Positions 45,657 through 54,879 of a DNA stretch of 64,000 bases are shown in pieces (positions within the stretch are counted from its first letter, which is position 1; the number at the start of each line of letters is the position of its first letter). The stretch is from positions 3,038,001 to 3,102,000 of the forward strand of contig NZ_CP102287.1 of NCBI RefSeq assembly GCF_025151385.1, read 5' to 3'. The notes under the pieces are model-generated. The model did no database searches and was not told the DNA's origin. It saw only the letters and a list, made by a program, of their open reading frames with translations. A program made the translations under genes and the position numbers. This DNA is from Hoylesella buccalis ATCC 35310 (lineage in GTDB: Bacteria > Bacteroidota > Bacteroidia > Bacteroidales > Bacteroidaceae).

Positions 45657-47642
45657 TTATTCAGCATTCTTATTTTCAGCATCGATGGCCTTGATTTTCT
45701 CACGAATCATCTTACAGTCATCCTTTAGTTTCTCCACTTTCCGATTCATTTCGTCCAGCAGGTTGTTGCCTTTTTTGCTCGATGCGTTGAGGAAGCCAAG
45801 GTTGTTTTCATAAGTCGTTATCTCCGACTTCAGTTGTTCATAGCGGTGCATCAGTCGGCCACGCTCGTTGTCCAACGCGTCTTCGCCCATCTTGGCCATG
45901 TTCTTCAAGTTGTTCTTGAAGTTGTCAAGGTGTCTACGGGCAAACGAAATGTGCAAGTCCTTATACAACTTGTCCAAGATGTCGTGGTATTCCTGATAAA
46001 CATTATCTTTTTCTTTGTACGGAACGTGTCCAATCTTGCTGTATTCGTCCACCAGTTCCTGTACCTTTTCCTTGGTGTTTTCATCAGGTTTTTCAGCTAA
46101 CTCTTTTAGCTGGGCGATGATGGCTCGTTTGTTGTCCAGGTTCTCGTACTCGATATTTTTCGTGCTTGCATTGGCTTTGTTGCGCGCCTCGAAGAACGTG
46201 TTGCAAGCTGTGATAAAGTCGTTCCACAGACGGTCGCCTTGTTTTCTGGGTACCATACCAATGGTTTTCCATTCTTTCTGCAAGGCAATGAGTTTGTCGC
46301 TCGTCGACTTCCAATCCGTGCTGTCGGCCAAAGCCTGTGCTTTCTCCACAAGTTCTTTCTTCTTTTCGGCGTTCTCAGCGAAGCGTTGTTTCATCTGCTT
46401 GAAGAACTCTGCCTTGTTTTGGAAGAACTGATCGCAGGCTGAGCGGAAACGTTCGAATATTTTGACGTTCATTTTTTGCGGGGCAAACCCAATCGTCTTC
46501 CATTCTGCCTGAATGGCGATAATCTCCTTCGTATGCTTTTCCCATTCGCCAGCCGTCTTGTATTCCTGTGCAACGATGTCCTCCACCTTCTCGCAAAGGG
46601 CTGTTTTTTGCGTCAGGTTTTCTTCTTCCTCCTGGCGCAATGTCTCGAAATGTTGCTGGTGACGCTTGTTGATGACGGTAGAGGCAGCCTTGAAACGTGC
46701 CCAAATCTCTTCGCGTAGTTCTTTGGCCACCGGGCCAATTTCGCGGTATTGCTGATGCAACTCCTGCAATTGGTGGAAGGCACTAATCACGTCTTCTTCG
46801 TTGGCGAGGTTCTCAGCCGTTTCACACAGCTTCGTCTTCAGCTCCAGGTTTTTCTTGAAATCATATTCGCGCGCTTCCCGATTGAGGTTCAGCAAGTCGT
46901 AAAATTGCTCAACGTACAGCTGGTAGTTGCGCCACAGTTCGCTAGCGTTCTGTGGGGGTACGGCCTTAATCTCTTTCCATTGCTGTTGTAATGACTTGAA
47001 CGCTTGGAACGATTTGTTGGCTTCGTCGGGCGATGTGGCCATCGCCTTGATTTTGTCAATAATCTCAAGTTTCTTTTTCAGATTCTCTTCTTTCTCTGCC
47101 TCTTGCTGTTGAAATATCTTAGCCCGCTTCTCTTTGATGATGGCCATCTCAGCCTTGAGGCTTTCTTCAAGCTTGTCAGGTATTACCTGATAACGCTCCG
47201 GATCACCACCATTCTCAAGGTATTCCTTCTGCTGTGCCTCTCGTTCGGCCAGATGCAGCTTGTAGAAAGTGGTCTTGAGTAGGTCAAGTTCGCTCTTCTG
47301 TGGGTATTCATCGCTGTTGGCAATCTCCTTCAGTCTGTCCAGAACCTCTTGCTTCGTTGCGTAAATCTTCGGAGTTTCTTCCTCTTTTGGCGTTTCTTCT
47401 TCCTGTTTCGTCGCCTCAGGTTGCTCTGTTTGCTCCTCGGTAGATTCGCTCACAGGCTCTTGTTCGGCCTTGTCCTCTTGCGGCTCAGCCTCTTCCACGG
47501 TCGTTAGTTGTGGTTCTACATTCGTTTCCTTTTCTTCTTCGGATGTTTCACTGTTTGCTGGTTCAACCGTGTTTTCGGTGCCTACAACTTGTTTCTCGCT
47601 TTCTAAATTACCCTGCTTCGGGGTGCTTTCTTGAGAGTCCAT
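45657..47642 (-). CDS. DUF349 repeat protein
   Basis: A 661-residue cytoplasmic protein, almost all helical. The first 90 residues are very acidic (Glu/Gln-rich, with EEETPKEEETPK). The rest contains about five DUF349 repeats, each with a W-K-x-I/T-G/K motif (QQWKEIKAVPPQ, AEWKTIGFAPQK, KEWKTIGMVPRKQGDRLWNDF), and ends in a coiled coil. DUF349 proteins are widespread in Bacteroidetes but no firm function is known; a scaffold or nucleic-acid-linked role has been suggested for related proteins. Monocistronic, with a TAAGTTTG box at 47771. Confidence 0.9.
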   Translation of the reverse strand: MDSQESTPKQGNLESEKQVVGTENTVEPANSETSEEEKETNVEPQLTTVEEAEPQEDKAEQEPVSESTEEQTEQPEATKQEEETPKEEETPKIYATKQEVLDRLKEIANSDEYPQKSELDLLKTTFYKLHLAEREAQQKEYLENGGDPERYQVIPDKLEESLKAEMAIIKEKRAKIFQQQEAEKEENLKKKLEIIDKIKAMATSPDEANKSFQAFKSLQQQWKEIKAVPPQNASELWRNYQLYVEQFYDLLNLNREAREYDFKKNLELKTKLCETAENLANEEDVISAFHQLQELHQQYREIGPVAKELREEIWARFKAASTVINKRHQQHFETLRQEEEENLTQKTALCEKVEDIVAQEYKTAGEWEKHTKEIIAIQAEWKTIGFAPQKMNVKIFERFRSACDQFFQNKAEFFKQMKQRFAENAEKKKELVEKAQALADSTDWKSTSDKLIALQKEWKTIGMVPRKQGDRLWNDFITACNTFFEARNKANASTKNIEYENLDNKRAIIAQLKELAEKPDENTKEKVQELVDEYSKIGHVPYKEKDNVYQEYHDILDKLYKDLHISFARRHLDNFKNNLKNMAKMGEDALDNERGRLMHRYEQLKSEITTYENNLGFLNASSKKGNNLLDEMNRKVEKLKDDCKMIREKIKAIDAENKNAE

Positions 47643-47770
47643 CAGTTCACTGTTTTAAGTTTATGATTTGGTTTTCCGGTGCTTTGACACATCCTGGATG
47701 TGTCACTTGTTTGCCTTCACTTCGTCTATGTAGATGATTGTCATGCCGATAGTAAGGGCATTAGATGTTG

Positions 47771-47778
47771 CAAACTTA
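47771..47778 (-). promoter_or_regulatory. -7 element (TAAGTTTG) for the DUF349 gene
   Basis: Exact match on the minus strand; TTTA rather than TTTG at -33. Leader of about 125 bases. Confidence 0.45.
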
Positions 47779-47856
47779 TATAAAAATATGCTAATTTCCT
47801 AAACAATAGTGATTTTTTTATTGTTTTGTCTGTTTTAGAGTCTGTCCATGCTCGGT

Positions 47857-48783
47857 CTACAGCAGTCGTTTGTGGCGCATGATGGCCCATGAAACCACGG
47901 CCACGAGGATGGAAATGCCAAAGGCTACGATAAAACCGTACTTGTAGGTTTCCATGCCGTTGATGACGTTCATGCCGTAGAGTGATGCCACCAGGGTAGT
48001 TGACATCATCAGAATGGAAACCGAAGTAAGGGTTTTCATCACCGTGTTCACGTTGTTGTTGATAATGCTCGAGTACGTGTCCATGGTCGATTCGAGGATG
48101 TTGGCGTAGATGCTGGTGGTCTCTCGGGCCTGCGTCATCTCGATGTTGACGTCTTCTATCAGGTCGGCATCCAGTTCGTCTACCTGCAACTTGAACTTCA
48201 GCTTGGCCAAGAGGTTTTCGTTGCCACGTATGGAGGTGATGAAATAGGTGAGCGAGTCCTGTAATCGGCTCAGTCCGATGAGGCTTTCGTTGTTCACCTC
48301 GTGATCAAGGTTGTGCTTGGCTTTCTCGATGAGTGTGTTAATCTGCTTCAGCCGTTTCAAGTACCATACGGCGCTGGAGAGGAACAAACGGAAGGTCAAG
48401 TCAACATAGTCGGTGAAGCCCGAGCCTCGCTTTTGCTGATAGCTCACAAAGTCTATCATCATGTTAGTTTCGTAATAGCACACCGTGATGGTCACGTCGC
48501 GCTTGTGGATGATGCCCAAAGGAACCGTTGTGTAGGGCGTGCGAGAGCGTATCTCTTTGACGTAGGGGATACGCAGGATGATGAGCATCCAGCCGTCGTC
48601 ATATTCGTAACGGGCACGCTCGTCGGTATCGCTGACGTCTTGCAAGAAATAATCGGGTATTTGGAAGCGTTCTTCCAGCTCTTGTTGGTCTTCCTCTGTT
48701 GGACAGGTCACCTGAATCCAGCAATTAGGCTGCCATTCCTCGATGGGCCTAAGTATTTCGTTGATGTTCCAGTAAGTTCTCAT
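47857..48783 (-). CDS. corA: CorA family magnesium/metal transporter
   Basis: A 308-residue inner-membrane channel for magnesium or cobalt. The long cytoplasmic N-terminal domain (about 1-235) is followed by two C-terminal transmembrane helices, with the selectivity motif YGMNVING (GMN) between them, and a basic tail (MRHKRLL). The PDYFLQDVSDTDERARYE segment fits the family. Transcription from the TATCTTTG box at 48974 would give a leader of nearly 190 bases containing a hairpin next to the start codon. Confidence 0.94.
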   Translation of the reverse strand: MRTYWNINEILRPIEEWQPNCWIQVTCPTEEDQQELEERFQIPDYFLQDVSDTDERARYEYDDGWMLIILRIPYVKEIRSRTPYTTVPLGIIHKRDVTITVCYYETNMMIDFVSYQQKRGSGFTDYVDLTFRLFLSSAVWYLKRLKQINTLIEKAKHNLDHEVNNESLIGLSRLQDSLTYFITSIRGNENLLAKLKFKLQVDELDADLIEDVNIEMTQARETTSIYANILESTMDTYSSIINNNVNTVMKTLTSVSILMMSTTLVASLYGMNVINGMETYKYGFIVAFGISILVAVVSWAIMRHKRLL

Positions 48784-48787
48784 TTTC

Positions 48788-48822
48788 GCTAATCTCCATG
48801 GTTCATGGGGTCGAAGATTAGC
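48788..48822 (-). promoter_or_regulatory. Hairpin in the corA leader next to the start codon
   Basis: GCTAATCT (48788-48795) and AGATTAGC (48815-48822) form an 8-base stem ending 4 bases before the corA ATG; part of the only RBS-like GGAG lies at its edge. It could hide the ribosome site. Confidence 0.4.
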
Positions 48823-48973
48823 CTCCTGGAGACTACTCTTCTACCTTTCGTTACATTTTTCCGAATGATAGTCGTCCATAAATTTTTGTTAAAAATAACC
48901 TTTTATCCGCTCTTCAGGTTTCCAAACCCTTGTTGATGGCGATGGAATCTGCCGACGGACAATGAAGTGTTTG

Positions 48974-48981
48974 CAAAGATA
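48974..48981 (-). promoter_or_regulatory. -7 element (TATCTTTG) for corA
   Basis: Exact match on the minus strand; no TTG at -33. Predicts a long leader. Confidence 0.45.
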
Positions 48982-49637
48982 AGCAAAAAAAATGATAAAA
49001 GCGGTTGAGTGACATAAAATTATTTACCAACTGCATGGCACTTTTATTTTAACGGTATGTTGTTGAATATCAAACTTAGAGTTAGAATCGTTATTGAAAC
49101 AAAAGAAAAGGTTCGTTTTTTCAGCAAATAATCTTACTTAAATAAAGGAGCCGTGTTCCAACGGTCTTCCGCTATTGGCATACCATGGGCAATCGTACTA
49201 CTACGCATCGCAGATGAGGACTTCACGCTGCTGCATCATCCATCTTTTTTCTTGACAAACACCTCGCTGTGTTTGCGATATTTATCAGTAGACTGGCAAC
49301 CAGTCGAAAATATGGTCAAAATGAACGAGTTTTGTAATTTATTGTTTTACAGTGTATTAGATGTATTACGGTGATTTTTAGCCCTCATGGTTGCCTGTTT
49401 TGTTCGTAAAAGCATAGCTTTTGTACCGCAATAAGCATGCTTTTAAAGCTCAATGTCATGCATTTTGCCTTTCAAAAGTGTGTATCTAGTAGCGTCATCT
49501 TGATGCTTTTGGGGAATAATTGTGAGTTTTTCAGTTAAGAATTAACGTTTATACTCCCTGTAAGCCTATTGATTTTTTCTAGAAGCCCCATTCACCATGG
49601 CTGGTTTTATTGTCATCTTATCGGACAAAAAACGCGA

Positions 49638-49704
49638 CCCCGTCTCTTCTTGGTGGTGGATGGTTCTTTTATCATCTTTATACCTAATCCAAAAAGAGAC
49701 GGGG
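49638..49704 (-). terminator. Large inverted repeat after the M6 protease gene
   Basis: CCCCGTCTCTT (49638-49648) and AAGAGACGGGG (49694-49704) are exact complements, 45 bases apart. It lies 21 bases after the stop and may end transcription, though the loop is long for a terminator. Confidence 0.5.
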
Positions 49705-49724
49705 TGTTGCATACGGACTTCTTG

Positions 49725-51485
49725 TTATTTTACCACGACTTTGCGCGTGGTGCCATCCGATAAGTTCAGGAGATACAGGCCGCGATGCAGACCGTTGAGT
49801 TGCTTTGTGGGCATTCGCTGCCCCCGCATGTTATATATTGAAACGATTGTTACGGTGCGGTTGTCGTTGAAGGCTGACTCTATTCCAGCCGTGTTGAAAT
49901 GCGGGTCGGGTAAATAGTTGAAGCTGATGAGGCCGTTGGCGTCTTTTCTAATGTTCAACACCTTATTATATAGTACATAATTGTTATCCCAGTTGGCATT
50001 GTAAAGCATCAGCGCAGGAGTGCTGTTTGCCGTCAAGCTGTCGCGTTCGCCCAAGGGATAGGTGTCGCGGTCATCGTTGCCGTAGCTGGCATCGGCCGGA
50101 ACGATGGTCAGTCGTTGGTGCGTGTTGTATTGTTTCTGTTCGGTATTGTTCACTATGTTGTATGCCCACAGTTTAGCATCATAGTCAACATGAAGCACCA
50201 GCAGCCCGTTTTTGGGTAGATAGGAGTCCCATTTACTACGTCCTTTGTTCTCTAACAAATAGTATTCATCATGGTTCCGTGGGTTGTAGATAGCGTATGC
50301 CTCACCCCCTTCCAGCAGAGGTTTCATGCCGGTAACATTCTGGGGTTCATTCCCTAAGACGGTATAATCCAACCAGCCAGCGAAGTTTTTCTCATAACTG
50401 GTATAGGCGGGTGGTACCCATCCGATACCTAAAGGACCGTTGTAGCTGCCACTTGCCATGATGTCCCAGTCGCCCGTTCCATAGTTTTTAGATGCTCCGG
50501 TATCGTAAAAGTCGGGTAATCCCAGACAATGGGAAAACTCGTGACAGATAACGCCTATGCCCATGAGGGTGTTGCGTATGCGCCTTATGCCCGTTCCGGT
50601 GTAATATTCGTACAGCTCGTTGCTGCATGCGTAGGTGTTGATTCTTACCCCATCCAGCACCAGGTTCTTGCTTTTGATGTTAAATTCGTGGGGCCAGATG
50701 GTTTCTGGCTTCGCCGATGTGGCCTGTCCATAGCCGGCATAGATCACGACTATTTGGTCTACAACACCGTCATTATCCCAGTCGTAATCCCGAAAGTCAA
50801 CTTTGTCGTTGACCGCTTGACAGGCTTCGACAATCATTTCAGAAACCCTCACGTCTATTTGACCGTCTTTATCTCCGCCGTAATAAGCAAGGGTATGCTT
50901 GAGTTGCACAGGCCCCATGACGTCAAAAGTGAGGTCGAACCGTCCGTTGCTTTGGTCATAAAAATAATCATGGACGCTGCCAACGCCTCCATAGTCTTTG
51001 TATCCCGACTTGTTAACGATGTCGTCGAACACTTTCTGAGGGTCATCGTCTCTGAAGGTCTTGTCGCTGAAATTTGCCAAGATGATAAGGCCTTTTTTCT
51101 TTCCCGTATACTGATTCTTGCGCATAGCGGGCAGTCTGTTTAACTGTTGCAGTCGGGTAGGAGCCTTCTCGCGAAGTGGTTCTATCTCTTGAACGGTGTG
51201 GATATTCTTTTTTTCAAAGGCTGTTCTCAGGGAAGCTTCGTGTGCCAGGATGTTGGAGGAAACCAATTTGTCCTTCTCAATCTTCGCATAGAAGAAGTTG
51301 TTGTCACGCTGGACCAGTGGAACCTGGTCGTCTGTCAGGAAATAATGCAGATGCTCATCGCCCACCATGAGTACGCGTATGGTCGAACCATCACGTTGGG
51401 TGTAGGTTCTCCACATTTTTTTCGCAGGGATGGCATGGGCTATTGTTGTTGCAATCAGCAAGCATGAAAGTAGGATGGATCTCAT
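49725..51485 (-). CDS. Secreted M6 family metalloprotease with T9SS tail
   Basis: A 586-residue exported zinc protease of the immune-inhibitor-A (M6) type. A signal peptide (ILLSCLLIATTIAHA) and a propeptide-like region (to about 125) precede the catalytic domain. That domain has KGLIILANFSD, DWDNDGVVDQIVVIYAGYG and the zinc site HEFSHCLGLPDFYD (315-328, with His315, Glu316, His319 and Asp325), typical of metzincins. The C-terminus (SIYNMRGQRMPTKQLNGLHRG to KVVVK) is a T9SS sorting tail, so it is probably displayed or released at the surface and degrades host proteins. The ATG at 51485 gives the clean signal peptide; the longer reading includes the promoter. Confidence 0.92.
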   Translation of the reverse strand: MRSILLSCLLIATTIAHAIPAKKMWRTYTQRDGSTIRVLMVGDEHLHYFLTDDQVPLVQRDNNFFYAKIEKDKLVSSNILAHEASLRTAFEKKNIHTVQEIEPLREKAPTRLQQLNRLPAMRKNQYTGKKKGLIILANFSDKTFRDDDPQKVFDDIVNKSGYKDYGGVGSVHDYFYDQSNGRFDLTFDVMGPVQLKHTLAYYGGDKDGQIDVRVSEMIVEACQAVNDKVDFRDYDWDNDGVVDQIVVIYAGYGQATSAKPETIWPHEFNIKSKNLVLDGVRINTYACSNELYEYYTGTGIRRIRNTLMGIGVICHEFSHCLGLPDFYDTGASKNYGTGDWDIMASGSYNGPLGIGWVPPAYTSYEKNFAGWLDYTVLGNEPQNVTGMKPLLEGGEAYAIYNPRNHDEYYLLENKGRSKWDSYLPKNGLLVLHVDYDAKLWAYNIVNNTEQKQYNTHQRLTIVPADASYGNDDRDTYPLGERDSLTANSTPALMLYNANWDNNYVLYNKVLNIRKDANGLISFNYLPDPHFNTAGIESAFNDNRTVTIVSIYNMRGQRMPTKQLNGLHRGLYLLNLSDGTTRKVVVK

Positions 51486-51505
51486 CTTTTTGGGTCTTTT
51501 GCGTG

Positions 51506-51535
51506 CAAAATTACATGTTTTTTTCCGAACTTCAA
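51506..51535 (-). promoter_or_regulatory. Bacteroidetes-type promoter for the M6 protease
   Basis: Minus strand TTG (51533-51535), 19 bases, TAATTTTG (51506-51513), 21 bases before the ATG. Confidence 0.75.
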
Positions 51536-51701
51536 GCCATTTGTAGTGCAAAACCAACTCCGAAGATGGCTTCCCACCGACTTGCGTTGGCGTCGGAGAG
51601 GTCGTGTAGTGTTCGGCAAATCCTCCATTCGTAAATGATACAACTTACGATATTCCATCATGATGGAAGAGGTTGTGTTTTAGTGGATACAAAGAAACAC
51701 A

Positions 51702-51739
51702 ATGAAGACTGAATTTCGAGTGATGAATTCAGCCTTCAT
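51702..51739 (-). terminator. Terminator-like hairpin after the DUF4139 gene
   Basis: ATGAAG-a-CTGAATT pairs with AATTCAG-c-CTTCAT around a 10-base loop. It is 180 bases after the stop at 51922. Confidence 0.5.
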
Positions 51740-51921
51740 GGTGGAATGCAATAAATCTTTTAGTGGGCACCCATCACCAATCAAAAAGTTAAGGTAGTAA
51801 AGCGACAGGTATGTGACTGTTGATGCGATGAGTTGCTAATTCTAAAACTATTTGCCCTACACAGTCAGCGTGTGCGCAATGAATAGATGAGCCTTATAAT
51901 TCAGGTACTCCAATTTTCTCC

Positions 51922-53802
51922 TTATTCTATAGTGAGACGACGGTATTTGTCATACTTCACCTGATAGCCAAGCGACAGCTTTTTAACTTCACCTGGTGCA
52001 AGCGTCAGCTTCCAGACTACCTGCCCGTTCAGCTTGTCGAGTTGTCCGCCACTTAGTTCCTGAGGCGTGACGGTGATGCTTGAATTTCTCGAAACGGGCA
52101 GTTGGTCGTAAATACTGATGACCACTTGTTCGGCTCGGGCATTGCGTAAGCTGATTTCCCAGTTCATGGTTTGCACTCTGCTGCCACCCAGAAGTCTGCG
52201 AGAGGTGTTGTTCTTGATGAGTTTTCGCTCGATGTGGATGCCGTTGTCGCGCCCCATGGCGAGGTGGAGGGTATCGCTCTGCTGGTCGGGATTGAGGATG
52301 GTTTTGCCCACATAGCTGTTGTCGAAGAACACGGTGGTTTCTCCCTGAATAAGGTTCAGCTCGTTCCAACCGGTGACATCAGCCACGAGGAAAGCGCTCT
52401 TGTCAATTTTGGGAACGCCCTTATAAGCATAGGTGGTGGGTAATTGGTATTTGCCTATCTGGCAACTCACGGGCTTGTTGTTGGAGAGAATGGTCAGCGG
52501 ATGCCCTATCTCGAACTCGTATCCAAACTTGGCAGCAGTGGAACTAACATCCATGCTGTTTTCATCAGCGATGCTTTCGGCCTTCACCTCCCTGTCGGCC
52601 TTTATCACTGGAGCTGTAAATTTCACGTTCGATCTCGTGCTTTTGCTTCCAAATCCCTTGACCACCACTTCTTCCAATGCCAGTTTGCTATTCTCCATGC
52701 GGAAGTCGAGGCGGTTTCCTGTGGCTTGCTTCACTTGTGTTTCCATGCCAATGTAGCTCGCTTCCACGTTGCGATTGCCATTGGGCAACGTGAGTGTGTA
52801 GTGTCCGTCAATGTCGCTTACGGTGCCGATGGTGGTGCCTTTCACTTGGATAGTGGCGCCGATGACGGGATTGTCTTCCTCGTCGGTGATAGTGCCAGAG
52901 ATGCGGTTGTTATCTATACCAAAGTCGTAGGTGGGTGCGGCGAGGTCGTAGTCGAGCCAATAAGTCTTTAGCTCAGGCGACACATTGCTGCGATTTGGAT
53001 TGGCCGACGACAGTGTGACGGGCACGTTGCGCCAGTCTTCATTGGTTTGTTGTGTGATGTTGGCCTTGTAGGTGAGTTGCAGGGGAGCCGCAGTGCTGCC
53101 TGAACGGAGTTCGTAGGTGGGGTACCATGATGCCCCATTGACGTAGTAGACAAAGGTGAAGTTGGTATTAGAAACTCGTGGAGCGTCAACCTTGACATCA
53201 ATCACGGTGAGCCGTTTGGCATTGAGTCCGGCGAGGGAGTCTATGACTTCTTGCTGCTTTTCCACATTGTGGTTGGCCTGCTGCTCTTCTTCGTCGAGAC
53301 CGATGAGCCGCTTGTTGATGGCCATGGTTTCGTCATAATAATATTGGTTGAGCTGTTTGATGGCTTCGAGGGGTGTCGCAACGGTGCGTGCAGCTGTGGA
53401 ACTGTTGGTTTTCACCATCTCCAATTGCGACTTCATCACCGTTCGCTTGGCTTTCACCTCAGCCAGGCGGTTGCGTGCTTTCTTCATCGCAGCTTCGGCA
53501 GTGCGCAGCTGTCCGGAAAGCATGGCACTGTCGGGACGAATGTATCGCTGACTGACGCCAAGTATTGTCACATTGCCTCCTGCCTTGACCTGTATGCTGT
53601 TGGCGTCTATGTAGGGTGATAGTCCCGTGAAACTGAGCGTTTGTTCGCCAGCTTGCAGGACCACTTGTTTGTGACGGTATACCTGTGCGCCTTTTGAAAA
53701 GATGGTTACCTTGTCGAGATTGGGTATCATCCGGCCTTGTGCCGATGCGTCTATGGACAAGACAGTAAGGAACAATAAGAGAATAAAGGTCTTGGTTTTC
53801 AT
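51922..53802 (-). CDS. DUF4140/DUF4139 (MuiA-like) protein with inserted carboxypeptidase-regulatory domain
   Basis: A 626-residue exported protein (signal KTFILLLFLTVLSIDASA). Residues 28-125 match the DUF4140 N-terminus (VTIFSKGAQVYRH, LSFTGLSPYIDANSIQVKA), 100-195 a coiled coil, and 205-290 plus 425-626 the two parts of DUF4139 (WYPTYELR, EDWRNVPVTLSSANP, LGYQVKYDKYRRL). Inserted at about 300-385 is a carboxypeptidase-regulatory/SusC-type domain (ISGTITDEEDNPVIGATIQV, then VSDIDGHYTLTLP and LEEVVVKGFGSK, which resembles a TonB-box/plug edge). DUF4139 proteins are named after a mucoidy inhibitor but lack a proven activity. The ATG at 53802 gives the signal peptide. Probably in the outer membrane or periplasm. 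Confidence 0.85.
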   Translation of the reverse strand: MKTKTFILLLFLTVLSIDASAQGRMIPNLDKVTIFSKGAQVYRHKQVVLQAGEQTLSFTGLSPYIDANSIQVKAGGNVTILGVSQRYIRPDSAMLSGQLRTAEAAMKKARNRLAEVKAKRTVMKSQLEMVKTNSSTAARTVATPLEAIKQLNQYYYDETMAINKRLIGLDEEEQQANHNVEKQQEVIDSLAGLNAKRLTVIDVKVDAPRVSNTNFTFVYYVNGASWYPTYELRSGSTAAPLQLTYKANITQQTNEDWRNVPVTLSSANPNRSNVSPELKTYWLDYDLAAPTYDFGIDNNRISGTITDEEDNPVIGATIQVKGTTIGTVSDIDGHYTLTLPNGNRNVEASYIGMETQVKQATGNRLDFRMENSKLALEEVVVKGFGSKSTRSNVKFTAPVIKADREVKAESIADENSMDVSSTAAKFGYEFEIGHPLTILSNNKPVSCQIGKYQLPTTYAYKGVPKIDKSAFLVADVTGWNELNLIQGETTVFFDNSYVGKTILNPDQQSDTLHLAMGRDNGIHIERKLIKNNTSRRLLGGSRVQTMNWEISLRNARAEQVVISIYDQLPVSRNSSITVTPQELSGGQLDKLNGQVVWKLTLAPGEVKKLSLGYQVKYDKYRRLTIE

Positions 53803-53829
53803 CGCTTTCCGTTTGATGTTGTTACTTCG

Positions 53830-53837
53830 CAAAAGTA
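53830..53837 (-). promoter_or_regulatory. -7 element (TACTTTTG) for the DUF4139 gene
   Basis: Exact match on the minus strand, 28 bases before the ATG; nearest TTTG is only 11 bases upstream. Confidence 0.45.
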
Positions 53838-54021
53838 GAGAAAAAAAACAAATCGAGACATATTTACTGAGAAAAGTTTTTATGTTTGGAACGCAAAAAG
53901 CCACGACTTGTGGAAAAGTTAGACATTCGTGTGTTGTCTCAGACGTATACTTCAAAAGGCGATAGCTGCGGCCATAGACAGAAACAAATATGTCGCAAGT
54001 AGTGAACTTTTGTAAGATTTA

Positions 54022-54052
54022 TTTGATAGTTTCAACTTTTTTTGTAACTTTG
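54022..54052 (+). promoter_or_regulatory. Bacteroidetes-type promoter for the rhodanese gene
   Basis: TTTG (54022-54025), 19 bases, TAACTTTG (54045-54052), a perfect consensus match with the start about 20 bases before the ATG. Confidence 0.8.
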
Positions 54053-54077
54053 AGGATGATTATGAGCAACTAAACGG

Positions 54078-54467
54078 ATGATTAAATTATTGAAAGGTAT
54101 TATTATCGTGATTTTAAGTACGCTATTTGCAAGCTGTTCCAGTCATCGAGGAATCGAGTCTGTGACAGTAGACGAGTTTGAAAACGCTCTCTACGACGGA
54201 CATGTACAATTGCTGGATGTACGTTCAGTAGAAGAGTATGCGCAAGGACATATCGCCAATGCCGAAAATATAGACGTGCAGCAGCCTGACTTTATTGACA
54301 AGGCGCAGGCAATGTTGGATCACACTAATCCGGTGTATGTCTATTGTCGTTCGGGCAAACGCAGCATGTTGGCCGCTCAACAACTAGTCAAGGCAGGCTT
54401 TAAGGTGGTTAATCTCCGTGACGGAATTATGGGTTGGGAAGACGCAGGCAAACCTGTTCTTCCCTAA
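54078..54467 (+). CDS. Rhodanese-like domain lipoprotein
   Basis: A 129-residue protein with a lipoprotein signal (IVILSTLFASC, Cys20) and one rhodanese domain. The domain has VQLLDVRSVEEYAQGHIANA and the active loop VYVYCRSGKRS with Cys90, so sulfur-transfer or thiol chemistry in the envelope is plausible. It ends in the typical GIMGWEDAGKPV. It is followed after 163 bases by the GlsB-like gene; shared transcription is possible but not shown. Confidence 0.92.
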   Translation: MIKLLKGIIIVILSTLFASCSSHRGIESVTVDEFENALYDGHVQLLDVRSVEEYAQGHIANAENIDVQQPDFIDKAQAMLDHTNPVYVYCRSGKRSMLAAQQLVKAGFKVVNLRDGIMGWEDAGKPVLP

Positions 54468-54630
54468 AGGGACGGCTGCTGAATGAGATGGGTGTTGTTC
54501 TGGCTACAGAGTTTCATTCATCTTGCAAGATGGCCTTAACCTGGTTCTTCTTTAACCGTCTGGCCATGTAACTGATGGTCGCATGGAACGGAAGTAAAAG
54601 AAATTTGTATTAATTTAAAAAATAAAGATT

Positions 54631-54876
54631 ATGTTTGGACTTATTGGATCAATTATTATTGGATGTTTGGCTGGTTTTATCGCCGGTAAGATTATGCGTG
54701 GTGGCGGTTTCGGCTTTTGGATGAATCTGTTGCTGGGTATCATTGGTGGTGTTGTAGGTGGCTGGACGTTGAGCCTGTTGAATATCTCTTGGGGTGGAAC
54801 CATTGGCTCTTTAGGAACAGCTGTAGTGGGTGCCGTCTTAGTACTTTGGATAGCATCACTGTTTAGAAAGTCATAA
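54631..54876 (+). CDS. GlsB/YeaQ/YmgE family stress-response membrane protein
   Basis: An 81-residue, very hydrophobic, glycine-rich protein with three transmembrane segments (IGSIIIGCLAGFIAGKIM, FWMNLLLGIIGGVVGGWTLS, LGTAVVGAVLVLWIASL) and a basic C-terminus. It matches the family formerly called transglycosylase-associated; members are small inner-membrane proteins induced by stress, with no enzymatic activity shown. It is 3 bases from the YbjQ-like gene, so the two form a pair. Confidence 0.93.
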   Translation: MFGLIGSIIIGCLAGFIAGKIMRGGGFGFWMNLLLGIIGGVVGGWTLSLLNISWGGTIGSLGTAVVGAVLVLWIASLFRKS

Positions 54877-54879
54877 TAA

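Larger units (their letters stand above)
48784..49724. other. 941-base intergenic region
   Basis: The longest gap in the window, between the corA 5' end and the 3' end of the M6 protease. The right 85 bases contain a large inverted repeat (49638-49704) and the left 200 bases the corA leader. In between is AT-rich DNA with an imperfect inverted repeat around AAAAGCAT/ATGCTTTT (49408-49446). No reading frame here has the composition or signals of a gene. Confidence 0.6.
51486..51921. other. 436-base spacer between two minus-strand genes
   Basis: It contains the M6 protease promoter (51506-51535), a perfect 16-base palindrome TTCCATCATGATGGAA (51653-51668) and a terminator-like hairpin (51702-51739). 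No gene seen. Confidence 0.6.

Noticed and set aside
48784..48990. M-box magnesium riboswitch before corA
   Set aside because: The known conserved M-box core segments are not seen; only a simple hairpin next to the start codon is visible.
49597..49917. 106-codon plus-strand frame in the large gap
   Set aside because: It runs through the inverted repeat and the 3' end of the M6 protease gene; composition is not protein-like.
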